Positions 36,601-48,450 of a DNA stretch of 64,000 bases are shown piece after piece. The notes under the pieces were generated by a model, which had not been told where the DNA came from, did not search any database, and was given only the letters and a program-made list of their open reading frames with translations. The position numbers were made by a program, and so were the translations under genes. Source of the DNA: Cercophora sp. LCS_1 (lineage: Eukaryota > Ascomycota > Sordariomycetes > Sordariales > Lasiosphaeriaceae). The DNA lies in assembly GCA_036250225.1 (NCBI GenBank), contig JAPZLL010000074.1, positions 20,354 through 84,353 of the forward strand. Reading direction: 5' to 3'. Every line of letters begins with the position of its first letter. Position 1 is the stretch's first letter.

Positions 36601-39600
36601 GAAGTACGGCCGCCCGTTGCCTGGCGCTCGGCGACGAAGATCCTTGATCTGTACCAGGGCTTCAACAAGACTGGTAGCCGACGAGGACAGAGAGATGGGA
36701 AATAGGGTGGTGAACCACCCCACTGTCCGCGAGATATCCAGCTCGTCGCCACTGAGGAGCGCCTCCCGACCATGACCTTCGTTGAAGATGGTGGGCGGAG
36801 GCCGGTCGGGGAAAACTGTTCTAAAGGACCAGGTTAGGGCAGCGAGGAGCAGGTCTATAGTCTCAGTTCTGAAAGGCGCGTGGCAGTCTGTAAGGAGGAT
36901 TTGGCTGAGAGAGACGGGGAGGGCAAAGTTCTGGCAGATGACATCGCCATATAGGTTTGGCTGCTCGTCACCGAAGCCCCAGTACTCCGGCCGTGGTGGC
37001 GGAATATCCGTTGGTGACGGAATTAGATGCTCGAGGGGAGTGTTGGTAGCTTCTTCACGCTGGAGGATAGTCCATGTGGGGAATGACAGTGACTGTTGGG
37101 GATTTGCGTTGTTGCCCTGAGGGTGGGAGAGCATCTCCTCGACATCCTCAAGAATGACACGCCATGAGACAAGGTCGATGATGAGATGGTGGGCAGTCAT
37201 GAATAGCGTCTGTTCGCCGGAGACTTCATGTTTGAACAACTCAGCGGCCAGTAGGGGACCGTGTTGAATCTCAAGACACCCTTGTGCGTTGGATATGCCC
37301 GCGTCCATCTCTTCCTGGGTAGACACGGCATGGGCACGAAGACGGAGCGAACCGTCGATGTCATTGCTGAGATGTTGACGCCATTGGCCGTCTTCGCCGC
37401 AAGAAAAGCGGGCTCTCAGCATCGCATGCCGGCTGACAACTGCCTGAAGTGCGCCTCGCAGGTCGTCCTCGGGAATGGGACGGGTGACGCGCAGACGGAA
37501 GCTCTGGTTAAAGTGTTCGTCGCCCTGGGCCGTGTCCCGCGCCTCGAAGTGCAACTTCTGGATGGGCGAGAGCTCAAACGGCGTGTTTGCCAAGACTTCA
37601 ACCTTGTCGCTTTCGCCGTGATTGGTATCCAGAGTCGTGGCTCTCGATGCCAACTGACGAAGGGATTCAGCACGGAGGACATCGCGAACAGACACGGCCA
37701 GTCTGGCTTTCTTGGCCCTGCTGGCGCACGCCATGGCTGAGATGGAGTCACCACCGAGGGAGAGGAAACTGCGACTGTCAGGGTGGATTTGGTCGGCCGG
37801 GAGGTTGAGGATAGTGCCCCAGATGTCACGCAGGGTTGTTTCCGCGTCAGTGAGAGGCGACAAGTTGTTGATGTTCTGGGTCGGCTGCGAAGGATCTTTA
37901 GAGGGAGTTCCGTGACCCATGATAATAAGCTGTTGGTATCGCTCGATGCTAAGACCGGTCTCCACCCACGTCGACACAGCTTTGCGGTTCATTTTTCGAG
38001 ACGCAAGCATCGGGATGGCGTCGACGGGAAGCCACACAGATGGAACCATATAGGCAGGCAGTTTCGTGGTCAGTTGCCTGCGTACGCCTTTGAGAGCAGG
38101 ACCCGTGGTGAGCGTGTCAGTTCTCAGACGTAGCATCTGCTCCCCTGTCGGCCCGCCTTGTTGAGACGGCTCTTCTGACCTGGCGACGAGACCAAGCACA
38201 CTAACCAGTCTGCCCTTGAGAGGACCCATCTTGGGAAGGAGCACTAAGGCATGCTGCACGCGCTCGTCGACGGCCAAGTGGTGCTCAATCTCACCCAGTT
38301 CGATCCGCTGACCGTGGAGCTTAATCTGCGTGTCCTTCCGGCCGATATACGTCAAGGACCCGGAATCTGAATTGTAGCGTGCCAAGTCTCCCGTCTTGTA
38401 GAACCGCCTGCCGGTACCGTCCTCAGAAGCCCAGGCCGGATCGGTGATGAAACTGTCTGCTGTCTTGGCCGCATCGTTGATGTAGCCTCTTGCGAGACTG
38501 GGTCCCTCAAGCAACATCTCGCCGACACAGCCAACAGGAAGAAGACGGTCATGGTCCTCGGGGTCGACAAGCCAAACTCGCACGCCACAGGGTACCCCTA
38601 TGTCAGTAGGCTCGGTGCCTGGCCCAACATGGGAGTTCACCACGGCGGCCACTGAGCTCTCGGCCGGCCCGTAACCGTTGACCAGTTCAATGCGCGACCA
38701 TGTAGCCACATGAGAGTCCGCCATTGCCTCCCCGGCGAGGATAAGCCTACGCAGACCAGGCACGGCGGCAGGGGAAAGGAATCTCACAAAGGAAGGCGTC
38801 AAGACAGCGTGGTTAACGGCCATGCGGTTGATAGCGCCCGCGAGGTCGTTGAGACGCTCCTCCTCGCTGGGGATGCAGACGCAGCCACCTACCATGAGGG
38901 GGGTGAGGATCTCAACGAGGCTGGCGTCGAAGGTATGAGCGGCGAACTGCAGGACTCTGCAGGTGCCGTCAATGCGCAGAGCAGGAGCGTGTGCCTTGGC
39001 GCTGGAGCAAAAAGACCGGTGTTCGATGATAGTGCCCTTGGGTTTACCGGTGGACCCGGAGGTGAAGATGACGTAGGCTGGGTTGTGGCTGGAGACCTGA
39101 ACAGTCTCGGTAGGAACAGAGTCGAGGACGCACTTATCAAGGAAAAACTGATCTACAGGAAGGACAGTGTAACAGACGGTCGAGAGGGTGTCGGCGAGGC
39201 GACGAGGACACAGAAGGACTGTTGCGCTCAGGGTGTCGCAGAGCCCGGCGAGTCTCTCCACGGGGTGAGAAGGGTCCAAAGGGACAAAGGCACCGCCCGC
39301 CTTAAGGACGGCCAACATGGCGATGATTGTCCATTTCTGAGACGTAATACGAATTAGTATCCCTAGAGCTAGAGGTGAGGTTGGGGTGGAAGACGTACCG
39401 ACTTGTCGAAGCAGAGAGGAACAAAAACCTCTGGGCCGACACCGCAGCTCACCAGGCGCGCCGCCAGGCTCGTTGCAGCTCGGTCAAGCTCGACGTACGT
39501 CATTGACCCATCCCAGGCGCAAACAGCCTCTCCATCCGGCTGCTGCGCGACCTGGTCGGCAATCACGTCGTGCACGCAGCGCTCAACAGCATCGACGGCA

Positions 39601-40450
39601 CTGGCCTCGTTCCACGAGACGAGCCGATCGCGATTGGCCGCACCAAGACAATCCAAGTCACGAAGCAATGCGCCCGACGGGCTGTCAAGGATGCCTGAAA
39701 GGATCTTGGACAGAGTGTTGGCTACCAGACTGCCCTGTGCAGTCGACATGCCCAGAGCTGTGCCGTTCCACTCCAAGAACAGGCCAACGCCCGTGCTGCC
39801 AGCCTTGACAAGAAGTCGAAGCTTTTGGTGTTTCTAGATTTTGTTGTTAGCCATACTGAAGATGTAGAAAAAGACATGGCAAATGCGCCCACCTCAAGCT
39901 TTGGAATCCGACCCAAGACCGAGCCATTCCTCCCGCTGGTCACCATAACGGCCGTGTCGATCGCACTTGGGGTATCCCTGTCGTTACCACAGTCCACTTC
40001 CCCGCGAAGGATCAATTGGCTTCCAACCGTTCCTGGTGCTGGGTCTTCGGCGCTTGCTGCGGTGATGGCATCGGCCACAGAAAGCGCATCTGTGTCGCTG
40101 CCAAACGCAAACCGCACAAGTACCGCCTCTTCGCCGCCGCATGAAAAAGAAAAAGAAATTTGGTCCTGGGCGGTATAGCAACGCAGCAGCACCGCCCACG
40201 CCGTTTTGACGACGCCGTTGAGAGAAGCATTGTTAGAGTTGTTGACAGCGGGAGCTAGCGCTAGCGCTGGCAATCGGGAATCAATGGCGACCCGGGTTAC
40301 CAGGATTGGTTGGCGGTGTTGTTGGTGATCAGCTTTCTTTGCACTGCGGCAAAACCGCGGGAATTGACAGGTGCCAGAGGCGTGCTCCGCGGGAGCGAAC
40401 AGGGTAGTTCCCTGCTCGCCGATCGGACAGGCAGATCCAAGGGATCCCAT
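15696..40450 (-). CDS. Giant NRPS, NPS4/fusahexin-synthetase-like, five A domains
   Basis: Seven exons in one frame: 40450-39893, 39833-39399, 39336-30999, 30873-30799, 30739-28373, 28319-21252 and 21196-15696. Together they give 24,342 nt, about 8113 residues. Introns are 53-62 nt except one of 125 nt. The start ATG lies in CAAGATGG. Domains by approximate residue: partial C-like 1-230; A1 240-770; T1 (Ser ~860); E1 915-1350; C2 1380-1800; A2 1835-2370; T2 ~2440; C3 2520-2920; A3 2950-3480; T3 ~3554; E3 3615-4060; C4 4085-4500; A4 4530-5050; T4 ~5139; C5 5210-5620; A5 5660-6190; T5 ~6283; E5 6330-6770; C6 6795-7210; T6 ~7356; C7 7430-7850; T7* ~8001. E domains keep HHxxxD. C3 and C5 have HHALYDG; C2, C4, C6 and C7 have SH/NH-xxx-DG. 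T1-T6 have GGDS; T7 has GGDL. There is no thioesterase, so a terminal C domain probably releases by cyclisation. By-eye pocket codes: A1 DAVVIAGVAK, A2 DNEDAGQINK, A3 DAVLIGAVVK, A4 DAMLVGAVIK, A5 DVMFVGGVLK. Family assignment is from memory of architecture. Confidence 0.93.
30799..30873 (-). other. 75-nt symmetric exon coding the A3 core of NRPS module 3
   Basis: This exon is bounded by a 125-nt intron (30998-30874, GTAAGT..GCTGACAT..TACAG) and a 59-nt intron (30798-30740, GTGCGT..GCTAACAT..TTAG). It encodes 25 residues including IFTSGTTGKPKG, the ATP-binding core of the third adenylation domain. Both flanking introns are phase 1, so omitting the exon would keep the frame. Confidence 0.75.
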
Positions 40451-42488
40451 CTTGCTGTGTGATGGTGTCACGTGGGAAGGGCGAGACAGATAAGGTAAGG
40501 CGGGTCGATCGATCGATAAGCTTAAAAGAGCTACCGTTGGGAGGGAATAATTTGTTTGAGGTGAAAAAGGGCAATGATCAGGGAAGCAACTTTTTGATGA
40601 AAGAGAAGATGATCTCTGCAGAGAATTTGATTTGGCGCGACACACAGTGTCTCGTGCCTGCAAAGAATTTCGCTGTTCCGTGCCCTCAATTTACAAGCAC
40701 GTCCTTCCCAAAGTTTATAGTCAAACGACGGCTTCATGCAGCCATTTTTCTCGCTTCTCTCTTCCATCATATCCGTGCCTAGCTTCCAGCCCAGTACAAC
40801 CCTCCCTAGCGTCCAGTAGGTCAAAAAGAATGGTGGCGAGGAGACTAATCCGTTCCCAAACGCCGACAGAGTGAAAACCAAACAATAAGAAATCGATCGA
40901 CACGCCCAATGGCTTGGTACATTCATGCTAGCTTTCAGGTAAACCCTTCCCATCTAGGCCGGATCGGGTCTCGAGCCGTTCGACCGCTGATCAAAGATCA
41001 TCGCCTGGGGAAAAACATAAAAACCGGAAAAAGCGGATCTAGAAAAGCGGACCGGAAGGGATCGTCACTACGGCGGGAAGAGTAGAATCATGGTGACATG
41101 ATCAGGCTCTGTAAGAGGAGATCACGATCAGCAAAAATTCTTGCTACATTTGGCAGGTGGCCCAGGTTTCCGGGAGCACTTCAGCCGGTGCCAATTTGTA
41201 CTATAAGGGGGTTGACCTCGAATGGGCGCTCGATCATCTCTGGAGAACCAAGAAAAATCTTGGGTGGGGACCGCGCCTGCGGCTGGATGCGGGACAGAGG
41301 GCCATGGCGGGCCGCGTATTGGCCTATCCTGACTTGGCCGATGCTGTGGCTGCAGCTGGCTCTGTCACTTTGCCTTCCGGCGGCTGCAACTGTAACACAA
41401 TTTCGCAACTCCCAGCTCAAATGGTGTCGTCGGCGGCGTTTGCCTTCTGTTGTTCCTTCGGACTCCTGCCCCGCGATTCCTGACTGCCGATTCCGTGCGA
41501 CACGATCTGCACCGCGGTTGCCAGTTTCGCGAAGCGACAGCCGCCTGAAACAAGACACCACTCTGGCAGCTTGCAGATACATTTTAGGTTGCCGAGCTCC
41601 TAATTGGGCATAAGTCAGGAACCAAGTAGAGCCAGGAACTGGAAGCGAGGTCGGCGCTATGTGTCATGTCATACCCATCCTTCCACAATGTAGTCGAGGG
41701 AAAAACAAGATTTTTTGTACACCTCATTGACGATCAGCCTTTGTGGCGTACGGAACTTTCCATGCCTAGTCCATCACCTTCTTGATACCGATATCCAAAC
41801 GATCTCGTAACGTTAATGCGGAAATGCACATCCCATGTCGGCATTTACAATAGATACGACCTCGCACGCCATTGACAAGAGCTTCGCGGATGACAAACTC
41901 CTGCCTCAGCTCGTCCTACCCCTCTTCCGTTCCTTGTGAGCTGAGAAAGCCCGGTGGCCGGGCAAAGATCTTCGGGCCAGAGACGGAACAGAAATGAACA
42001 AGTGGTATCGGTGGACGGAAATAACCACAACCTTAACGGATTGGCTGATGTGTTGCCAGCAGACCTACCAGGTACCCAACACATCGCTTTCATGACCGGA
42101 AATCTTTGGCCTCTGACCTGCGGCCCACTGTTGGCCGCCCTGAAGCGGACAGGTTTCTGGGACGCGGTGAATATTGGTCGTCGGTGAGGGGGTACAGGGT
42201 CAAGCAGAAGAGATTTTCACGGTCTCTGACAGCTGGAAACGTAATATGAAGCGGCATGAAGCAAGCAGTGTCCCGGTCATGGACTGTTGTACAGTCGATC
42301 GACATGTCCCAGATTTTTCCCCATACTTTGACATTCCCAAGCAAAGATTCGCATTCTCTTGCATCTCCAATCTATCCTTCCCGTGTGATCCTTCAGAAGT
42401 CGCTTGCTCTCCTGAGAAAGCACGGTATCCTACAAGCAACCCTTTTCCACCAAACCCACGCATCTAGATTCGGCTTCTGTCTGTAAAC
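40451..42488. promoter_or_regulatory. Bidirectional promoter region, NRPS and ABC transporter
   Basis: This 2.04-kb gap separates the NRPS (minus) and the transporter (plus). It must hold both promoters and could coordinate them. The stretch before the transporter ATG is pyrimidine-rich, as in fungal leaders. A TACTATAAGG motif near 41202 is TATA-like but far from either start. A 171-codon frame at 41098-41613 has no recognisable features and I do not call it a gene. Confidence 0.5.
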
Positions 42489-45400
42489 ATGGCAGAAGTT
42501 TCTCCATCAGGCGGGTCCTGCGCCCGGGTGGATAACACGTTTGGGCCGCATGCTGGCGCTTGTCGCGGCGGCTTTGACTTCACGCTGTTGTTCGAAGAGA
42601 CAATTCTCACCATCCTACCCATTGGTCTGTTGGTGCTTGCGCTACCCCTGCGAGGTCGGTTCCTACTCGGAAAAACCAGGAAAGTTGCAAAGGCCAACCA
42701 TTTGGCAACTCTGAAAGTGGTAAGTTCTCTTTCACCTAGGCCTGACAATGGAAGTCTTTGTGGCAGCTCTTCGAGAAGGGTTGTCGTTGGTGAGGCTCAA
42801 CTGACTCGGAGACTTTGCTTCGCTGCAGCTATCCTGGGCCACCCTCGCGGCGCTGCAACTTGCCGCGCTTATCCTCTGGACCTCACCGACAGCCGTCCCA
42901 ACTCGTGCCTCTGTCGCGGCATCTGCAGTGTCGCTCGTATCCAGCCTCGGTATTGGTGTGTTCTCCTACATTGAACACCGTCACACGGTGCGACCATCCA
43001 CCCTGTTGAGCTTGTTTCTGTTCTGCACGCTGCTGTTTGACATCGCCCACACCAGGACACTATGGCTCCGGGCTGGCGATTGGTCAAGCCGCGTCATTGC
43101 TGCAGTCTCAACAGCGGCAGTGGCCGTCAAGACTGCAACCCTCGGACTCGAGGCCGTCGACAAACGTCGTCTTCTCCGACCCGAGTACCGGGATTACCCC
43201 CTTGAAGCGACCAGCGGTATATACAGTCGATCTTTCTTTCTATGGCTCAACCCGCTGTTCAGGTCGGGATTTAGCCGGGTGCTTGACATTGACGATCTTT
43301 TTGCGTTGGACAAACAATTGGAGCCGTCGCACTGTCTTCGACTGTTTCTGGCTGCCAAGGCCAAAAGTAAGTTGTTTTTGTTCGATAAGGAAAAGGAAAA
43401 ACCCACCCCTCCCGTCGTTCGGTGCAGAATTTTGGGTTCAATCAATTATTAACAGAAAACTGTCAGTCACCGGGAACTCGCCGCACAGGCTGCACTTGAC
43501 TGCTTTTGGCGTCCTCAAATGGCCCATCATCCAGACGATCTTTCCGCGCGCCTGCCTGACGGCCCTCATGTTCTGCCAACCGTTTCTCATCAACCGCACT
43601 ATCCGACTGTCCCAAGAGGCCATCACAGATGAAACTGAACAGACCGGCTATGGCCTCATTGGCGCATACTTCTTGGTCTATGTTGGGATTGCGGTACGTG
43701 CTTCCCCCTGAGGCGCCCTCCAGGGTGCTGTTCCCAGCGGCAAGAGCCACTCCTGACAAACGGCTTCCAGGTGTCCATGGGCCAATACCAACATCGCACC
43801 TTCCGAACCATTACCATGCTCCGCGGCGCCCTCATCTCGCTCATCTACGGCAAAACGAGCACGCTCCAACTCAAGAATATCGACCCTGCTGCCTCAATGA
43901 CGCTCATGAGCGCCGACATGGAGCGCATTGTCCAGGGCTGGCAGACAATGCACGAGATATGGTCCAACATTGCTGAAGTCGGAATTGCCATCTTTCTGCT
44001 CGAGCAGCAGCTGGGCGTGGCCTGCGTGGTGCCCGTTTCCGTGTCTCTCGTCTGTCTCTTTGGCTCCATGTTTGCCATGAACTTCATCATGTCGCGTCAG
44101 GCCATGTGGCTCGAGGCCATCGAGAAGCGAATTTCGGCGACGTCGGCCATGCTCTCCTCCATCAAGGGCATCAAGATGTGCGGCTTGGCCGAGACGCTGC
44201 TGCACAGCTTGCAACAGCTACGAGTCGACGAGCTACGCATCTCGAAGCGGTTCCGCCGACTTATCATTTGGAATATGGTGTTTGGTATGAGCTTTTGTAC
44301 TTTTGACTCGTCAAACAGCGCACTAATCTTCACGTGCAGCGTACCTCACCCAAGTCTTCGCCCCGGTCCTGACCTTTGCCGTCTTCTCCGTCCGCGCCCG
44401 CGACGCAGACGACAAGACTCTTGACACAGCGCGCGTCTTTACCTCGCTGTCCCTTTTCGCGCTCTTGTCAGAGCCACTAGCATCGCTCGTCATGTCCCTG
44501 GTGACCTTCCTCGGCGCCGCAGGGAGCTTTGCCCGCATACAGGAGTTTCTCGGTTCCGACGAGCGCGTCGACCCTCGCGCCTTTACCAAGTCCCTCCCAT
44601 CCAACTACGGGGACGGAGACAGCGACTACGCCATCACGGTCGAAAATGCAGACATTGGCTGGGAACAGCCAACCGAAGAGAAACCAGCCCAATTGCGTGA
44701 CCTCACTCTGCGTCTCCCGCGGCACAAGCTGAGCATGATCATTGGGCCTGTCGGCTGCGGCAAGTCGACCCTCGTGCAGGCCCTTCTCGGCGAGATCCCC
44801 ACACTGAGGGGTTCCATCCAAGTTTGCGTGAATGGTCCCATGACACGCACCGGCGTGGCGTACTGCGCCCAGAATGCATGGCACATGAATGGCACCATTC
44901 GCCAGGCTATTCTCGGCCTGGAAGCCTTTGACAGCAAGTGGTACGACCGAGTGGTGCACGCCTGCGCTCTGATCCAAGACTTTGGGGAGCTGCCTGCCGG
45001 CGATTCGTCGCGAATTGGCAGCGGAGGCATTGCGCTGAGCGGTGGCCAGAGCCAGCGGATTGTACGTATCTTCCCGCGTCCAAACTTGTCCAACCCTTGC
45101 ATCACCCACGTTTCCCAAAGACTAACATTGACATCCCCTGAATGTAGGCACTTGCGCGGGCTGTCTACAGTCGACCCCAAATAGTCATTCTGGACGACAC
45201 CTTCAGCGGCTTAGACACGACCACCGAGAACCACGTCTTCCACAGTTTGCTCGGACGGGACGGCCTTCTCCGTATTTTGCAAGCCACAGTCATTGTGGTC
45301 TCCTCATCAACTAAACGGCTGCCCTACGCCGATTACGTTGTCCACGTTGGTGCCGACGGCCGCGTCGCCGAGCAGGGTACTTTTGAAGAACTCACCGACG

Positions 45401-47655
45401 CTGGCGGCTATGTCTCCTCGCTCTCCCTTACCACGGCCGATTGGTCACATTTCATCCCAGAGCAGGAGCAAGGAGGGCGAAGTAGCGGCGACGCTGGGGA
45501 CTGCAGTGATGGGGCATCAAACAAGAAGGAGATGGGATCAGATGACACCACCGAGGCCTCACCTGGTGGTAGCGAGACGGCAGATGGTAATGACAAGGAT
45601 GTTGACGGGATGAGCCGCCGGACTGGAGACGTGCAGATATACCTCTACTATATCAGGTCGGTGGGCTGGTGGGCTACTCTCTTGTTTGTCATTGCCATCA
45701 CTGGCTTCGTCTTCTCCGTATCGTTTCCGAGTAAGTGCATTCGCCCTTCTCGTCCTTATTCTCGACACGCGTTCCTGACGTTGTTCAAGATGTCTGGGTC
45801 CAATGGTGGGCTGCCTACAACGAATCTGAGCCCAATGGAAGGTTGGGATACTGGCTCGGCATCTACGCCATGTTTGGGGGCGTCGCTATTGTCTGTCTGT
45901 TTTTGAGTTGTTGGTAAGTCCTTTATCCTCCACAGATTGGGAACTCGAGACACTGACTCAATCTCTAGGCAGATGATCATCACCATGGTCCCTCGGTCTG
46001 GTGAAAAGTTTCACTTTGAACTCCTCAAGACAGTTCTGAGGTATGGTTTAGTGTTTGTCTGATTAGAGACTATAGAACTGACAGCCGCAGCGCGCCAATG
46101 TCTTTCTTTGTAAACACTGACACAGGTGTCACCCTCAACCGCTTTAGTCAGGATCTTCAACTCATTGACATGGAGCTGCCTGTTGCTGCGCTCAATACCT
46201 TTACCAGTACGTCACAAAAACTCGGAACTTTATTGCATGCTCAGCTCTCTAACAAACTCAAACAGCATTCATCCTCTGCATTGCACAGATGGCCCTCATT
46301 GGTGTCGGATCCATCTACGCCGCTATCTCGTTCCCCATCGTCTTGTTGGCCCTCTACGTGGTGCAGTGGTGCTACCTGCGCACCTCACGCCAGCTCCGTC
46401 TCCTGGATATTGAAGCCAAGGCGCCTCTCTACTCTCTTTTCGAAGAGTCCCTCAGCGGACTGGCCACCGTTCGTGCGTTTGGTTGGCAGGACACCCTGAA
46501 GGACAAGAACCGCGCGTTGCTGGGCCGCTCCCAGCGTCCGTTCTATCTTTTGTTTGCCGTGCAACGCTGGCTGACGCTGGTGTTGGACCTCATTGTGGCA
46601 GCGGTCGCCGTCCTGCTTGCGGTGCTAGTCGTTACGCTCCGGGGCACCGTGAGTGCCGGCGGGGTAGGACTCGCGCTGCTCGGAGTCATCCAGTTCAGCC
46701 AGAACATCAAGTTGCTGGTTACGTATTGGACCATGCTGGAGACGCACATCGGCTCTGTCGCTCGTGTTAGAAGCTTTACGGAAACAACAGTGTCAGAGGA
46801 GCAGCCCGGAGAGAAAAACCTGCCGCCGCCAGACTGGCCCGCGGCGGGTGCCATCGAGATCAAGAAACTGACGGCCTCGCACGGCAGAAGCAACCTTGTA
46901 CTCAAAGACCTGTCTCTCTCCATCGCAGCTGGTGACAAGATTGGCATCTGCGGCCGCACGGGCAGCGGCAAAACATCTTTGCTCATGACTCTCTTCCGCC
47001 TCGTCGATCTTCAGAGCGGCTCTATCTTCATCGACGGCATTGATATCGCCACGGTTCCGCGCCAGGAGGTTCGCCGCCGTATCTCCGGAGTGCCGCAACA
47101 ACCATTCCTGCTTAAGGGCCCGGTCCGTCTGAACGCCGACCCTATGGGCGTTGCGTCAGACGAGGCCATCCTGCACGCCCTGGACTGCGTACAGCTTTCA
47201 CGTCTCATCAACGATAACGGCGGGTTGGATGCCGACATTGATGATCTGAATCTGTCGAGTGGCCAGAGACAGCTACTGGGACTGGCGCGCGCGCTGCTCC
47301 GTCCGAGTAGCATCCTCATTTTGGATGAGGCCACGAGCAGGTCAGCCACCTCCATTTATTTCATCATGTGAACATAGTATGCTGACAAGAGCACAACAGC
47401 ATTGACGCGAGGACTGAAGATGCAGTGCAGCGCGTGATTCGCAAGAAATTCCCCGGACATACCATCATCGCCGTGGCACACCGGCTTGACACAATCATGG
47501 ACTTTGACAAGGTCGCCGTCTTGGACGCCGGGAGTCTGGTCGAGTTTGACAGCCCTTATGCCCTGCTCGAGGTCCCGGGTTCTGCATTCTCGAGGCTATA
47601 TAATGCTGCGGTGGCCGAAGGTAGCGACGATGATGATTTGGACGTTGTTGAGTGA
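42489..47655 (+). CDS. ABCC-type full ABC transporter (MRP-like exporter)
   Basis: Eleven exons fit in frame: 42489-42719, 42829-43366, 43467-43693, 43771-44284, 44340-45061, 45148-45730, 45790-45913, 45969-46040, 46091-46206, 46266-47340 and 47400-47655, for 1485 residues. An N-terminal TMD0 (about 1-200, several hydrophobic helices) is followed by TMD1, NBD1, a charged linker, TMD2 and NBD2, the order of long MRP proteins. NBD1 has GPVGCGKST, ALSGGQSQR and VILDDTFSGLD. NBD2 has GRTGSGKTS, LSSGQRQLLGLARALL, LILDEATS and AVAHRLDTI. NBD1 has Asp for the catalytic Glu and SSSTKRL where a switch histidine is expected, so site 1 is degenerate, as in many ABCC proteins. It probably sits in the plasma or vacuolar membrane and pumps amphipathic compounds or conjugates. 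Divergence from the NRPS makes the peptide a likely substrate, by inference. Confidence 0.9.
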
Positions 47656-48039
47656 ACTTTGTCAATGGTTGTGGCTTCCCTTGGCCAGGTACCTGATATT
47701 TGTTTGGGTTGAAAAGCGTGGATGAGCTTGTCAGTTTTGGAAAATATTTCGCTTGTTCTTTGGCGACTGCATGAGAAACGGCCAATCTACAAGAACCTCT
47801 TTTGGTCATGAGATACACAGCCCGTTTCGTTCAAGCGTGACATCGCATCTGGAGACCTCTCTAACAGTGTTACTGCAAACTTGGGAGGGAAATTGTTATG
47901 AGGTTGCTACAGTCGCGAGCCCATACCGGATCTCACACCCATCCAAGCCACGTAATCATGATTCCCCGTCCGAACACCCAAGAGCCCCCTTGCGCTATAA
48001 GTGCCAAAAGTCGAACCGTCGCATGTGGTGGTGATAATG
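47656..48039. other. Short gap between the ABC transporter 3' end and the NRPS relic
   Basis: About 380 bp with no gene, presumably the transporter 3' UTR and terminator region. NRPS-like sequence from the right stops abruptly near 48040. Confidence 0.45.
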
Positions 48040-48450
48040 TCAACTTATTCGCGGGGTTGCAGCTTGAATGGGGCTTGGCAGGACTTCCGTCTTGGCGGTG
48101 CGCGCGATCTCGGAAATGGGCATGGCGACAATCCGGGGCGTGCAAGGGTCACCCCCGTTGGGCTTGAAGCCAAAACTCACGTCGCGTTGACCCGTGAAGT
48201 AGCGCAACGACAGCGCCCACGCTGCCGGAGGCGTCTCAACAAGGCCATTGGGGCCCGTCTTGGGAAGTGCGAGCAGCCCCACTACCTGCTCAACAGGAAC
48301 CCGGACAGATGCCAGCTCAAGCCCAGAGCCAGCCACGAATTCGTCGGCGGCAGATCGGCTTAATTGCGGGAAGAGACGGGCAGGGAGCCCCAAACGTCTG
48401 ATAAAGTTTTGGTGTTTGGTATCTGCAGGGCATCGCAGATGCTGACCCCC
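48040..48450 (-). pseudogene. Relic of the N-terminus of a second NRPS
   Basis: On the minus strand, FPQLSRSA, SVRVPVEQVV and NGLVETPPAAWALSLRYFTG followed by RDVSFGFKPNGGD line up in order with the intact NRPS start: FPRFCRSA, VTRVAID, NGVVKTAWAVLLRCYTA and DQISFSFSCGGE. This is the partial C-like segment that precedes the first A domain in many fungal NRPSs. Homology stops after about 130 residues, and a stop follows at 48040. No adenylation domain is present. The sequences differ enough that it is not a fresh copy of the neighbouring gene. It may derive from a lost neighbouring NRPS or an old duplication, with the transporter now occupying its downstream side. A short functional protein cannot be excluded. 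Confidence 0.55.

Noticed and set aside
39837..39869. An intron in the NRPS from GTATGG to TCTAG (23 nt) or to TCAAG (53 nt)
   Set aside because: The first is too short and the second lacks a good acceptor. GTGGGC..GCTAACA..TCTAG (59 nt, 39892-39834) keeps the frame and retains conserved residues (KHQKLRLLVKAG).
15696..40663. Several separate NRPS genes, one per long minus-strand frame
   Set aside because: All breaks fall at consensus introns that restore one frame of exactly 8114 codons, several inside A or T domains, so it is one gene.
41098..41613. 171-codon frame in the NRPS/transporter intergenic region
   Set aside because: No domain, poor composition and an overlapping antisense frame of similar length; more likely promoter DNA.
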